From positions 1 through 5,223 of the forward strand of contig DHGD01000132.1 of the NCBI GenBank assembly GCA_002402575.1: DNA of 5,223 nucleotides, in the 5' to 3' direction. The translations under genes were made by a program, and so were the position numbers. This document shows, piece by piece, positions 5,202 to 5,223 of this stretch; within the stretch, counting starts at the first letter, position 1; every line of letters starts with the position of its first letter. Source of the DNA: Syntrophomonas sp. UBA4807 (GTDB taxonomy: Bacteria; Bacillota; Syntrophomonadia; Syntrophomonadales; Syntrophomonadaceae). The notes beneath the pieces were generated by a model. The model ran no database searches, was not told where the DNA came from, and was given only the letters and a program-made list of their open reading frames with translations.

Positions 5202-5223
5202 GGGGCTGTCCCAAAAGGGGCAG
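5202..5223. repeat. Short hairpin; possible end of an insertion sequence, cut by the window edge
   Basis: GGGGCTGTCCCAAAA on the plus strand resembles terminal inverted repeats I have seen on transposons of several families in Firmicutes; I cannot assign a family. The same bases form a small hairpin: CTGTCCC and GGGGCAG arms with one G-T wobble around AAAA. On the minus strand it is followed by CCCCTTTATTG, so it could instead be a terminator for a gene upstream of pdaA. No transposase is visible. Confidence 0.3.

Overview
The window reads as a stretch of chromosome from an endospore-forming, clostridia-like Firmicute. The basis is an intact sporulation sigma factor (pro-sigma-K) and a PdaA-type spore-cortex deacetylase within about 2 kb of each other, strong AGGAGG-type ribosome binding sites, TTG/ATG start usage, and one good sigma-A promoter. 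I cannot name the genus from this sequence alone. All four genes lie on the minus strand, so the window reads right to left in the direction of transcription.

Layout in transcription order. (i) 5223-5097: leader of the first gene. Its far end carries a short motif like the tip of an insertion sequence, which is also a small hairpin. (ii) 5096-4194: a pdaA-like polysaccharide deacetylase with a signal peptide or possible lipobox and a Pro/Ala linker. (iii) 4193-4052: a spacer holding a convincing sigma-A promoter and a hairpin just before the next ribosome binding site. (iv) 4051-3245: a PHP-domain phosphoesterase of the HisJ (histidinol-phosphatase) family. (v) 3244-3062: a spacer with a stem-loop, a possible sigma-E promoter, and an 11-bp inverted repeat whose downstream arm covers the sigK start codon. 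(vi) 3061-2363: sigK, uninterrupted and with its N-terminal pro-sequence, starting at TTG. (vii) 2362-1974: a gene-free, partly AT-rich gap with a weak terminator after sigK and a palindrome overlapping the promoter of the next gene. (viii) 1973 to beyond position 1: a large multi-PAS GGDEF/HD-GYP cyclic-di-GMP signalling protein, cut by the window edge.

Functionally, sigK and pdaA belong to late sporulation: mother-cell transcription, and modification of spore cortex peptidoglycan. The PHP phosphoesterase is probably a metabolic enzyme with its own vegetative promoter, and no other histidine gene is visible. The GGDEF/HD-GYP protein looks like a cytosolic sensor that makes or degrades c-di-GMP. 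The genes share a direction, but the spacers and internal promoter and terminator signals suggest mostly separate transcription units.

I found no CRISPR array, tRNA, rRNA or clear riboswitch. No wholly new system is evident. The observations most worth checking are the start-codon-covering inverted repeat before sigK, the Cys triad in the second PAS domain, and the structured leader of the PHP gene.
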